This document shows, in pieces, positions 1 through 8,396 of a DNA stretch of 42,067 nucleotides (its first letter is position 1; each line of letters begins with the position of its first letter). The notes below the pieces were generated by a model that worked only from the letters and a program-made list of their open reading frames with translations, had not been told where the DNA came from and searched no databases. The DNA comes from Pedobacter agri PB92 (GTDB lineage: Bacteria > Bacteroidota > Bacteroidia > Sphingobacteriales > Sphingobacteriaceae), in the NCBI RefSeq assembly GCF_000258495.1, contig NZ_AJLG01000017.1, forward strand, positions 1-42,067, read 5' to 3'. A program made the position numbers and the translations under genes.

Positions 1-2784
1 ACCTAACATAATATCAGCACCATGCGTTCCCTGGAAAAATGTGCTCAATGCAAAACCTTTGTATGATGCACTTAGACCAAAACCATAAACTTTGTTTGGA
101 ACGTCGCCTCTGCCAATTTGAGCCTTATCATAATCGTTAATTAAACCATCACCATTTAAGTCACTGTATTTGATGTCGCCTGGTCTTAAATTACTTTTCG
201 AACCTGGAGCAGCGCTGGCGTTAATTTCCTCTTGAGTATCATATAACTTTTCGGCAATGTAGCCAAATCTGGAAAGTACGTTAGTTCCAACGCGATTCAT
301 CCAAGGATAAGGTTGCGCCGGGCGATCATCCTTGATGATTTTATCTTTATTGTAGGTAAAAGTTCCTCTCAAACCGATATCTACCTGCCCAACTTTAAAG
401 TTATATTCTAATGTCGCATCAATGCCTCGGTTATCAACCTCACCTAAGTTACCATAAGGCTGATTGGTTAAACCCACATAGCCAGGAATGGATTGACGTT
501 GAAAAAAGATACCAGTTCTCTGCTCCTTGAATAAATCAACAATCAGATAAAGATTATCCTTTAAAGTTTTGATCTCCATACCGAGATCTTGCTTACGCGA
601 TTCTGCCCAAACTACATCAACACCATAATCCGTTACATTAATTCCGCTGATTCCGTTATCATATCCTCGACCGAATTGATATCCCGCAGCACCGTCAGAA
701 ACTAAGGTTAAATAAGCAAATCTTCTTCCCACCAGGTTGGCATCAGAAATTTTACCGATACCTGTGATACCATCTGAGTATCTGAATTTTAAGAATGAGA
801 TGGTGTTTTTCATGTTACCCCAAAACTTTTCATTTGATGGAATCCAGCCCACGCCAAATGCCGGGAATGAACCATATCTGTTGTTCGGAGAAAATAATTC
901 AGATCCATTATAACCGAAGTTTGCTTCGAAAAAGTAACGATCGTCGTAAGAGTAAGTTCCACGAGCCGCAACCCCAATAAATCTTTCAGGAATTGAAGCT
1001 GTGAAATCTCCTGCAAAAGGATTGGTATAATCCTGAGTATAAGCCAAAATTAAACCTCCTATGCGGTGTTTTCCAAAAGCCCGGTCGTAATTCACTGCAC
1101 CTTCAGTATAAAACTTTCTGTTTCCTCCTCTTGAAGGTTCGAAGCTTAAATAATTACCTCCACTGGTAAATGATTGAAATAAATCTAAGCTGCCATCAGC
1201 TTTATATGGATTGTTGATGTCTCTAATAAAATAAGTACTTTCTCTTTTTGATCTTCTAATAAAGTTCTCGTTGTAGGCATCGAAAGCAACCATTGCTGTA
1301 GCGGTTAAACCTTCGGTAACCATTTTTAAATCTTGCGTTAAACGCAAATTGGTGTATAATTGATTTCTAAATTCGGTACGATAACCTCTTCTGGTTAAAT
1401 CTGCATAAGGGTTACGGAAACCTCCATTTGATGAACGGCCTGGGATTAAACCACCTGGGTAGATTTTTGGATATTCTACAGGAGATACATCCAACGCTGA
1501 ACCGAAGATATTTTCAGTGCTCTCTCCAGGATAATTTCCATTTGAGGCATAACCCTGAATACCTAAATCTAATTTGGTGGTATTGGTTAGTTTCAGATTT
1601 AAGTTACTGGTAAAATTGTAGCGGGTATAGTTCAAGGCAGAATTATACTGTGCTAAATCATCCGTTTTTAAGAAACCACCCTCATTATAATAAGCTAACG
1701 AAACATAATATTGAGCATTTTCTACGCCGCCACTTGCATTTAAGTTGGCCCTGCGGGTGCTACTATATTTATCAAAAAGCTCATCCATCCAGTTTACATT
1801 CGGATAAACCAACGGATCGACTCCGGAGGCTGTTTTATTAATGTAATCTTGTGAGTATTTTGCAGCCTGACCTCTTCCTGTCAACGCCTCATTAGCAAGA
1901 TTCATGTATGTTACGCCGTCTAACGATTTAGGATGCCTTACAAAAGTGCTTAACCCTTCATTATAGTCGAAAAAGATAGAAGGCTTACCTACTTTACCGG
2001 TTTTAGTTTTGACGATAATTACGCCATTGGCCCCACGAACACCGTAAACTGCCGTTCCTGATGCGTCTTTAAGCACCGTAAATGATTCAATATCTTCCGG
2101 ATCAATTGCATTAATAGAACGCTCAACTCCATCAACCAATACCAACGGAGCACTTGAACCACTAAAAGTTGCAATACCGCGAATCCAGATATCAGCTGTA
2201 CTTCTACCAGGTTCTCCACTTCTTTGCACACCAACCACACCGGCAATTCTTCCAGCCAATGATTGAGTAACACTCGCCACTGGTTGTTTTAACTCTTTTG
2301 AGTTAATGGTAGACTGCGCACCAATTAATGAAACTTTTCGTTGGGTACCAAAACCTACAACTGCAACCTCTTCCAAAGAATTAGAACTTGGAACCAGCGA
2401 GATAGATAGATTCTTCTGACTACCAACTGTTACCTCTTTAGGCTCGTAACCTACATAAGAAATGATTAATACCGATGATTCAGACGGGACGCTGATACTA
2501 AACGCTCCATTTACGTCAGTAGCGGCGACTACTAAAGAGCCCTTTACCTTAACACTTGCCCCAGGAATTGGTGTTCCGGTTTCATCCTTAATTATACCTC
2601 TAATTACAATATCGGCAGCAGGACGCTTTGATTCCTTCGTTGCTATTGGCGAAGTATTAATATTTATTGCACCCGCTGATGCATTAAATGTTAATCCAAG
2701 TGCCAGAGAAAGTGCACCTAACTTGCAGGCGCTCTCCTTAGTCATAAGCCTTAGCTTAATGAGCCTAGTAAATTTTTTGTTCAT
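1..2784 (-). CDS. SusC/RagA-family TonB-linked outer membrane receptor (C-terminus cut off)
   Basis: This is an outer membrane beta-barrel receptor that, with a SusD lipoprotein, imports glycan or peptide fragments using TonB energy. I checked the minus-strand frame for stops from the ATG at 2784 to base 1: 928 codons stay open, so the gene is intact but lacks its C-terminal strands and stop. After an N-terminal hydrophobic signal region comes a carboxypeptidase-regulatory-like domain (around residues 48-125, with GTPIPGASVKV and VGYEPKEVTV), then the LEEVAVVGFGTQRK segment and the plug domain (GEPGRSTADIWIRGIATFSG, VLKDASGTAVYGVRGANGVI). The rest is barrel. It lies 94 bp downstream of the DUF4965 gene on the same strand, so the two may share a transcript. 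A SusD partner is expected just beyond the left edge. The substrate cannot be read from the sequence. Confidence 0.93.
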   Translation of the reverse strand, partial: MNKKFTRLIKLRLMTKESACKLGALSLALGLTFNASAGAININTSPIATKESKRPAADIVIRGIIKDETGTPIPGASVKVKGSLVVAATDVNGAFSISVPSESSVLIISYVGYEPKEVTVGSQKNLSISLVPSSNSLEEVAVVGFGTQRKVSLIGAQSTINSKELKQPVASVTQSLAGRIAGVVGVQRSGEPGRSTADIWIRGIATFSGSSAPLVLVDGVERSINAIDPEDIESFTVLKDASGTAVYGVRGANGVIIVKTKTGKVGKPSIFFDYNEGLSTFVRHPKSLDGVTYMNLANEALTGRGQAAKYSQDYINKTASGVDPLVYPNVNWMDELFDKYSSTRRANLNASGGVENAQYYVSLAYYNEGGFLKTDDLAQYNSALNYTRYNFTSNLNLKLTNTTKLDLGIQGYASNGNYPGESTENIFGSALDVSPVEYPKIYPGGLIPGRSSNGGFRNPYADLTRRGYRTEFRNQLYTNLRLTQDLKMVTEGLTATAMVAFDAYNENFIRRSKRESTYFIRDINNPYKADGSLDLFQSFTSGGNYLSFEPSRGGNRKFYTEGAVNYDRAFGKHRIGGLILAYTQDYTNPFAGDFTASIPERFIGVAARGTYSYDDRYFFEANFGYNGSELFSPNNRYGSFPAFGVGWIPSNEKFWGNMKNTISFLKFRYSDGITGIGKISDANLVGRRFAYLTLVSDGAAGYQFGRGYDNGISGINVTDYGVDVVWAESRKQDLGMEIKTLKDNLYLIVDLFKEQRTGIFFQRQSIPGYVGLTNQPYGNLGEVDNRGIDATLEYNFKVGQVDIGLRGTFTYNKDKIIKDDRPAQPYPWMNRVGTNVLSRFGYIAEKLYDTQEEINASAAPGSKSNLRPGDIKYSDLNGDGLINDYDKAQIGRGDVPNKVYGFGLSASYKGFALSTFFQGTHGADIMLG

Positions 2785-2878
2785 AATGGTTGGTTTTGTA
2801 CTTGGTTAGTTATCTTTTCAGATAGATTAGTTATTCTTTTTGCTTGTTCTTTTTATATGTTGGTTAGTACTTTATGGT

Positions 2879-5323
2879 TTATTTAATTCCCCAGCTATCG
2901 GCCAGCATTTTGATAAAATATCCACCTACAACACTCCTGGCCTGGAAGCCTGCTTTTTTTCCTGATATGGTTTCGTGCCAATCACTTAACGGCACTTTAT
3001 CAGTGGTTTCAGCAGCATATTTGTAAATGGGTTTTATAAATTTTTGAAATTCCGGTTGATTATCAGTTAAGGTTGCAGTCCACATTATCCAATCCGATTT
3101 GGTGTAAGCTTTACGACTGTCAAGCGGTAAGCCGAAAGAGTTCTGTTTGGTTAAATAGTAGTTGATTTCTTTGCGATAAACATCATTAGGAAATAAATTT
3201 AACTTCAGTAATTTATCCCAAACGAGGTTATATTTTTGGCTCCAGGTATTTTTATCGTTAAAGGTTAGTGCATAATGATCTCCCGCATCAGCCAATTTCT
3301 GCCAGTTCTTAACCATATCCAAAGCCGCACTTCTATATTTGGTGGCGATTTCAGTTTTCCCTAATTGCTGAGCCAGCTGGGCGTAAACACCCAAACCTAC
3401 AATTGCTTTTACCGATAAATTTGCATTACGGGCTAAGTGACCGGCAAAATCATCTGTACACAACTGGTTTGCCGGATCAAATCCTTCTTTTAATAAGTAC
3501 TCTGCCCATCTCGACATTTCCTTCCAGTGCTTTTCTGCGTAGCTTGCATTTCTTTCAGCTTTGGCAATTGCGCCAACTAAAATGATCATGTTACCGGCTT
3601 CTTCCACAGGCATATCTTCGCCATAAATCTGCCCGTTGGCAACAGGATAAGTACCAATATCATGGGCAGGATAATCTTTTTTCCATTTCCCACTTTCTGA
3701 GTAGTAGAATATGCCGTTCAGCATACCTTTTAACAATTCAGGATTATACAGCAGATACTGTGGTGCCGAGGGATAAGTTACATCCACCGTGTTGATAAAG
3801 CCTCCGCTAAAATTTTCTTTTGATAAAAATAAAATATCACCATTAGGTGCATAAACAATCTTGTGTGCCGCGATACTTTGGCGGTATGCAAACTTGCATA
3901 AATCAGCATATTCTGTACCACCACCTTTTAGGGCATCGGCTACTAATTTCGCATCAAAAGCTTTTGTTTTCGCTTTTAACGTTGCATAATCGTTATTAGC
4001 CTGTGTAAGTTGATTTTCGAAAGTACTTGATGCTGATGTTCTCCAGATTGGTAATAACTGATCGCCGAAATACTCTATAGATTTCAAATCATCGTAACCC
4101 AGCATCACATATTTTTCAACTGATTTTAGACCAACGGTACCAAAAGGAATCACCGTACTCAAGTCTTGTGTTTTTACGTTTAACGCCTGACTTTGCTGAG
4201 GATATTTAACCGATTTAAAACTGTTTAGGTTGTCAATTTGATTACCGATGTATTGCTTTGCACCAAATTTTGTCGGCACCGCAACATACATATAACCCCA
4301 ATCAATTCTTAAATCATCATTTTTCTTTTTCAGCACCGGTTGTTCAACTGTACCTGCTTTTAAAATCGACAGATTGTTATTGGTATTTTTCCAAACAGAA
4401 ACCGGTTGATTAGGTGTGTTTACTGCCAAATTTGATGATGCACTAAAATATACATCAACTTTATGCGCTTTTCCATCAGCAGATTTGGCAGCATAGCTGA
4501 TATAACTAATTGGTCTGGCTGTTAGTTTAATATTGTTCAATAATAACGGAGAAGTAAAGGTTACCTTCAGGTTTACGCCACCACATTTAAAATCGTAAAT
4601 GGTGTTGGTTGCCTCAACAGCAACATTGGTTTGAACGGCTTTTAACACTTGGGAGCCATTAGGAATTTCTTCTACAATTCCAGCATCCAAATGCCTTCCT
4701 CCCGCAGTATTTTTACAATTGATCGCCAACAAATTTTCACCTTCTTTTAAAAGGTTATTTTCAATCGGGATATAAATATACTCATGCACCCAACCATCTT
4801 TCTGGAAAATCATTTTTCCGTTCAGGTATACAGTAACATTATCATCATGACTAAGCTTTAAATATTTCTTCGCCGAAGAAGTGGAATGGAAAGCAAATTT
4901 TCTGCGATAGTAAATCTCGTCAGTGTTCCATTTTGTTTTAGCTGTTTGATCGTCTCCAAACGGCGCATCATCTTTTTTCCATGAACTATCATCGAATGAT
5001 AAATTGTTCCAGCCATCAGCTGCTTTTTTAGTGAGGTAACTGGCCTGATAACTGGTTTCATCTGCTGCCGGAAGAATAGTTTTGTAATTTTTGGATTCAG
5101 CACCTAAAAATCTGTAAAACTTTCCATCTACTTTAATTACGCCCAAAAGCGATTGCTCTTTTCCAGTCCAGTGTTTGGTAACAGAATTGTTTAGTCCATC
5201 GCCGAAAGACCAGATGCTTAAATAGGTGTCATGTGCTATTAAAGGATACGCAGGAATTTTGTCTTGCGCCTGAACGCTAAAATGTAGGACGTAGCAGCAT
5301 ACTAACAGGTAGAAATTTCTCAT
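2879..5323 (-). CDS. Secreted glutaminase-like protein (DUF4964/DUF5127/DUF4965/DUF1793) with an inserted jelly-roll domain
   Basis: An 814-residue secreted protein related to the fungal glutaminase A group. Most Bacteroidota members of this group have no tested activity, so glutaminase activity is only a family label. A signal peptide ends near residue 20 (VQAQ). The DUF4964-like start (IPAYPLIAHDTYLSIW) is followed at about 80-215 by a segment resembling a galactose-binding-like jelly roll (KYLKLSHDDNVTVYLNGKMI, LLKEGENLLAINCKN). Next come a DUF5127-like part (about 225-440) and the helical DUF4965/DUF1793 part, ending in the typical DWHETISGKKAGFQARSVVG. It lies between a LacI regulator gene and a susC gene on the same strand. 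Two LacI-type palindromes upstream suggest direct repression. The link to SusC suggests a role in glycan or glycoprotein use. Start: ATG at 5323, in frame with the signal peptide. Confidence 0.85.
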   Translation of the reverse strand: MRNFYLLVCCYVLHFSVQAQDKIPAYPLIAHDTYLSIWSFGDGLNNSVTKHWTGKEQSLLGVIKVDGKFYRFLGAESKNYKTILPAADETSYQASYLTKKAADGWNNLSFDDSSWKKDDAPFGDDQTAKTKWNTDEIYYRRKFAFHSTSSAKKYLKLSHDDNVTVYLNGKMIFQKDGWVHEYIYIPIENNLLKEGENLLAINCKNTAGGRHLDAGIVEEIPNGSQVLKAVQTNVAVEATNTIYDFKCGGVNLKVTFTSPLLLNNIKLTARPISYISYAAKSADGKAHKVDVYFSASSNLAVNTPNQPVSVWKNTNNNLSILKAGTVEQPVLKKKNDDLRIDWGYMYVAVPTKFGAKQYIGNQIDNLNSFKSVKYPQQSQALNVKTQDLSTVIPFGTVGLKSVEKYVMLGYDDLKSIEYFGDQLLPIWRTSASSTFENQLTQANNDYATLKAKTKAFDAKLVADALKGGGTEYADLCKFAYRQSIAAHKIVYAPNGDILFLSKENFSGGFINTVDVTYPSAPQYLLYNPELLKGMLNGIFYYSESGKWKKDYPAHDIGTYPVANGQIYGEDMPVEEAGNMIILVGAIAKAERNASYAEKHWKEMSRWAEYLLKEGFDPANQLCTDDFAGHLARNANLSVKAIVGLGVYAQLAQQLGKTEIATKYRSAALDMVKNWQKLADAGDHYALTFNDKNTWSQKYNLVWDKLLKLNLFPNDVYRKEINYYLTKQNSFGLPLDSRKAYTKSDWIMWTATLTDNQPEFQKFIKPIYKYAAETTDKVPLSDWHETISGKKAGFQARSVVGGYFIKMLADSWGIK

Positions 5324-5348
5324 AAATGGCTAATTTGGTTAATATTGT

Positions 5349-5360
5349 TAAAACGTTTTA
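5349..5360. promoter_or_regulatory. LacI-type operator, gene-proximal copy
   Basis: A perfect 12-bp palindrome, TAAAACGTTTTA, centred 31 bp upstream of the DUF4965 start codon. AAAACGTTTT with a central CG is the usual core bound by LacI-family repressors. The divergence-free gap between lacI and its presumed target is the expected place. A repressor here would block transcription start or early elongation. Confidence 0.75.
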
Positions 5361-5450
5361 CTAATCTTACCAATTAAAATCTTTCAGTTTGCAACGAAAG
5401 AAAAATGTTAATGTATGATATTGGTTAGCGACTAGTTAAGCCTGTTTGGC

Positions 5451-5464
5451 GTAAAACGTTTTAC
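5451..5464. promoter_or_regulatory. LacI-type operator, distal copy
   Basis: A perfect 14-bp palindrome, GTAAAACGTTTTAC, sharing its 12-bp core with the copy at 5349-5360. The centres are 103 bp apart, close to ten DNA turns, which would place both on similar faces and allow a repression loop. It is 76 bp downstream of the lacI stop codon, so it more likely controls the DUF4965 gene than lacI itself. Confidence 0.75.
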
Positions 5465-5539
5465 TAGATCAATATTAAAGAATTAAAATTCATTTTGAAA
5501 GCTCCAAAATGCAACATTTATGTGACGATGAAATATTAA

Positions 5540-6541
5540 TTATCTTTCAATTAGCTTTGCCGGAATAATCACTTTTTGGTTTTCCAGTTTGTTTTTAGAA
5601 GAAAGCTGATTGAGTATTAGCTGAATTACGGTCTCGGCAATCTCTTCTAAGGGTTGCTGCACTGCAGAGATACTTGGTGTGTGGAGTTCGAAAACTTCAT
5701 GATCATCATAAGCGATAACGGAAAGTTCATCTCCTATTTTTTTATTGAGCTGCTTTAAAGCCTTTAATCCACTGATGGCTAAATAGTTGGTAGCGAAGAG
5801 TACAGCATCAATATCCTTAGAGCTGAATAATGATTTCATCTGTTCTATGGTTTCAGCCTCATCTTGGTTGAAATGTATTTTAAGTACCAACTCATCATTG
5901 TACGGGATATCATGGTCAATGAGTGCCTTCTTATATCCCTCAAAACGTTCTATAATTTGTTCTACATCAATATCGGTAGTTACCAGTGCAATTTTCCCTT
6001 TGCCGTTTTTAATGAAGCTTTCAATAGATTGATAGGAAGCTTTGAAATGATCGGCGCCCACGTAATGTGTATCAATATCTGATAAATTCCTATCAAATAA
6101 GATCACTGGTTTATTATCTGAAAGGAGCACCTGAATATCTTCTTCAATGCCTTTGGTTGGCGAAATGATGTAACCATCTACCTTCCTCGATTTGAACATA
6201 TTGATCAGTTCCTTTGCCTTTTCTACATTGTTCTCCGTACTGGAATAGATAATCTTATATCCTTTTTTATATGCTTTATCTTCTATTAAGCGAGCGATAC
6301 GGGAAAAAAATGAATTTGAAATATCTTCAATAATTAAACCTATAATATTAGAATTGCCGGTTCTTAAACTCCTGGCGATCTGGTTGGGTTTATAACCACT
6401 TTCTTTGATAATTTTTTCTACCTTCTTAATAACAGCTTCACTAATCGATTTTTCTTTAGCTTTACCATTGATGATAAATGAAACAGTTGTGATGGAGACA
6501 CCTGCCTTAACAGCAATATCTTTGATTGAAAGGGTTTTCAT
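5540..6541 (-). CDS. LacI-family transcriptional regulator
   Basis: A 333-residue DNA-binding regulator of normal LacI length. The N-terminal helix-turn-helix is clear at residues 4-23 (LSIKDIAVKAGVSITTVSF), followed by the hinge region (YKPNQIARSLRTGNSNIIGL). The rest is the periplasmic-binding-protein-like sugar domain, with IIGLIIEDISNSFFSRI at its start and the typical VIAYDDHEVFELHTPSISAV near the end. It lies upstream of and co-directed with the DUF4965 and susC genes. The two AAAACGTTTT palindromes in the 216-bp gap after it make this the probable repressor of those genes, with a sugar as inducer; that is inference. A weaker AAAACGATT-like sequence lies in its own upstream region (about 6589-6598), which could mean weak autoregulation. 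Confidence 0.93.
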   Translation of the reverse strand: MKTLSIKDIAVKAGVSITTVSFIINGKAKEKSISEAVIKKVEKIIKESGYKPNQIARSLRTGNSNIIGLIIEDISNSFFSRIARLIEDKAYKKGYKIIYSSTENNVEKAKELINMFKSRKVDGYIISPTKGIEEDIQVLLSDNKPVILFDRNLSDIDTHYVGADHFKASYQSIESFIKNGKGKIALVTTDIDVEQIIERFEGYKKALIDHDIPYNDELVLKIHFNQDEAETIEQMKSLFSSKDIDAVLFATNYLAISGLKALKQLNKKIGDELSVIAYDDHEVFELHTPSISAVQQPLEEIAETVIQLILNQLSSKNKLENQKVIIPAKLIER

Positions 6542-6701
6542 TATTGGGCGTTCAAATTATTACATTTTCAAAAAGATACCATCCTCAGAATCGTTTTTGA
6601 ATTTTTGCTAATATAAAGTATAATGATTAATAATTTTGAAAATTAATCGATTTAGTTCTGAGGCGCTTAAGAAACTCATTTTTAAGATTTTCAATTGCAT
6701 T

Positions 6702-6741
6702 AAACGAAAAAAGGCACTTTAAATAGTGCCTTTCTTCGTTT
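6702..6741 (-). terminator. Rho-independent-type terminator after the frameshifted susD
   Basis: An interrupted hairpin whose arms are AAACGAA plus AAAGGCACT and the matching AGTGCC..TTCGTTT, with A/T tracts on both flanks. It begins 3 bp after the stop of the SusD gene at 6744. It separates that SusC/SusD pair from the lacI gene downstream on the same strand. Confidence 0.75.
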
Positions 6742-6743
6742 AA

Positions 6744-8386
6744 TTAGTAACCTGGATTCTGTTTAAGATTAGAATTTAGCGCAATCTGCTGTTGTGGTAT
6801 TGGATACAACTGTCTGTTTGCATTGGTAGGTTGATGATCCCACCAGCTTCCGGTTGCAAATTTTCCAAAGCGAATTAAATCATCGCGGCGGAAACCTTCG
6901 AAAATAAACTCGCGACCTCTTTCAACTAACAATTCATCGAGTGTTAAACTTGCTACCGTATACTGATTGGCTGGCCAATCTGCAGTAGCAAAAGCCCTCA
7001 CTTTACAATCGTTAATTAACTGAACAGCTTCTGCTGTTGCAGTACCGCCATTTTTGCGCATTAATGCTTCTGCTTTGGCAAAGTAAATCCACGTTAAGCG
7101 ATAAATGTTCCAATCGGTATTGTTATAAACCGTACTTGGTTGTGTGGTTGCATTGGCTACCTGGTTACCCAACTTGTATTTATTAAAACGAACACCACTG
7201 TTTTCTTCACCTTCGCTCATGTTTGACACGGTTGAGCCAGTTTTATTTTTCCTGATGTTATCAACAAATTCCAATTGTTTACCATCGTACTCATTTCCAC
7301 CGGTAGCAATTAAAGGCTGTCCGTTATCAAAACGAGTCATTTTGCCTTCTAATAACCAGGTTCTTTTCCTTAAATCGGCATCCTTATACTTTGTAAAGTT
7401 GTCCGGTATCACCACAATTCCGTCATTACCGTTTCTACTTCCACCGTAAATAAACTGCTGATTAAAGTGATAAAAATCGCTAGGGAAACCAGGCTGAAAA
7501 TTTGCTCTTTGAAACTCGTAAGCAACAGAAAAGATGGTTTCTTTACTTAAATCGTTATCTGGCTTAAACTGGTCTGTAATATTTGGATCTAATGCCATGT
7601 TACCGTTCATTCCGCCAGCCTGGTTGGTAATAAGCTTATCTGCAGCAGCGATACAGTCATCCCATCTGGCTGTTCCAGTCCATGCCTGGGCATTTAAGTA
7701 AAGCTCCACAAGCATTGCGTATCCACCTGCCTGGCTCATTCTACCAAGCATAGCTTTTGACAGTTTTGGCGCTTTATCAATATTATCTTTAATTTCTTTT
7801 TCTATAAAATTAAAAACCTCAGTTCTGCTTAGTGTGGATGGCCTTGCAGGTTCGCCCACAACAGTAACCACCGGGATATTGCCGAACAAATCCATTAGTT
7901 TTAAATAATGGTATGCTCTAAATAACTTCAGTTCAGCCAAAAAGGCGTCTTTTTCCTGTTGGGTAATGCCCAGTTGTGCAGCATCGCGTTTCTCTAAGTT
8001 TTCGATAGGCACGTTACATAAGCCTACACCCCAGTACATTAATGACCAGGCACTGTTTATGCCACCTTCGTCTACCGTCCAGGTATGGTAGTGCAAACGC
8101 TTCCACTTACCACCGTCTTCTCCGTGCCTGCCTTTTGTTGGCCAGGCCAATTGGTCGGCAGAAAGTTCTGCTAAACGCCACCAGCCATCCTGACCAGATG
8201 AAGTACCCCATGCATTGGCATGCGTGTAAGGTCTTAATACTGCAGAAATGATCTCATTTTTATTTTGTAGAAATTTTCGCTGCTAATGGTATCATATAAA
8301 TTCTCATCGAGTTTTGTACAACCATTTGCCGTAATTAGCAACATAGTTGCTAAACACGATGTATATATTTTATTTAATGTTTTCAT
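6744..8386 (-). pseudogene. SusD/RagB-family glycan-binding lipoprotein, broken by a one-base deletion
   Basis: SusD lipoproteins sit on the cell surface as the substrate-binding lid of SusC. The ATG at 8386 opens a good lipoprotein signal (MKTLNKIYTS, then ITANGC with Cys23) and reads LDENLYDTISSENFYK. The frame then shifts at 8263-8266 and stops ten codons later. Adding one base there (an A4 run on the coding strand read as A5) gives NKNEIISAVLRPYTHANAWG and joins the long open frame, about 547 residues in all. The downstream part shows SusD features: helical TPR-like repeats, FRAYHYLKLMDLFGNIPVV, VERGREFIFEGFRRDDLIRF, and a typical ending (LKQNPGY). It starts 10 bp after the upstream susC stop. 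The break may be a real mutation or a sequence error; as written, no full-length lipoprotein can be made. Confidence 0.85.
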
Positions 8387-8396
8387 GTTATTCAGT

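Noticed and set aside
2462..2809. Plus-strand open frame of 115 codons with hydrophobic stretches
   Set aside because: It is antisense to the N-terminal regulatory-like domain of the susC gene; the minus frame is open for 928 codons.
8148..8150. Start of a shorter SusD protein at a TTG codon
   Set aside because: It lies in the middle of the conserved DQLAWPTKG region and would have no lipoprotein signal; the ATG at 8386 with a frameshift explains the gene better.
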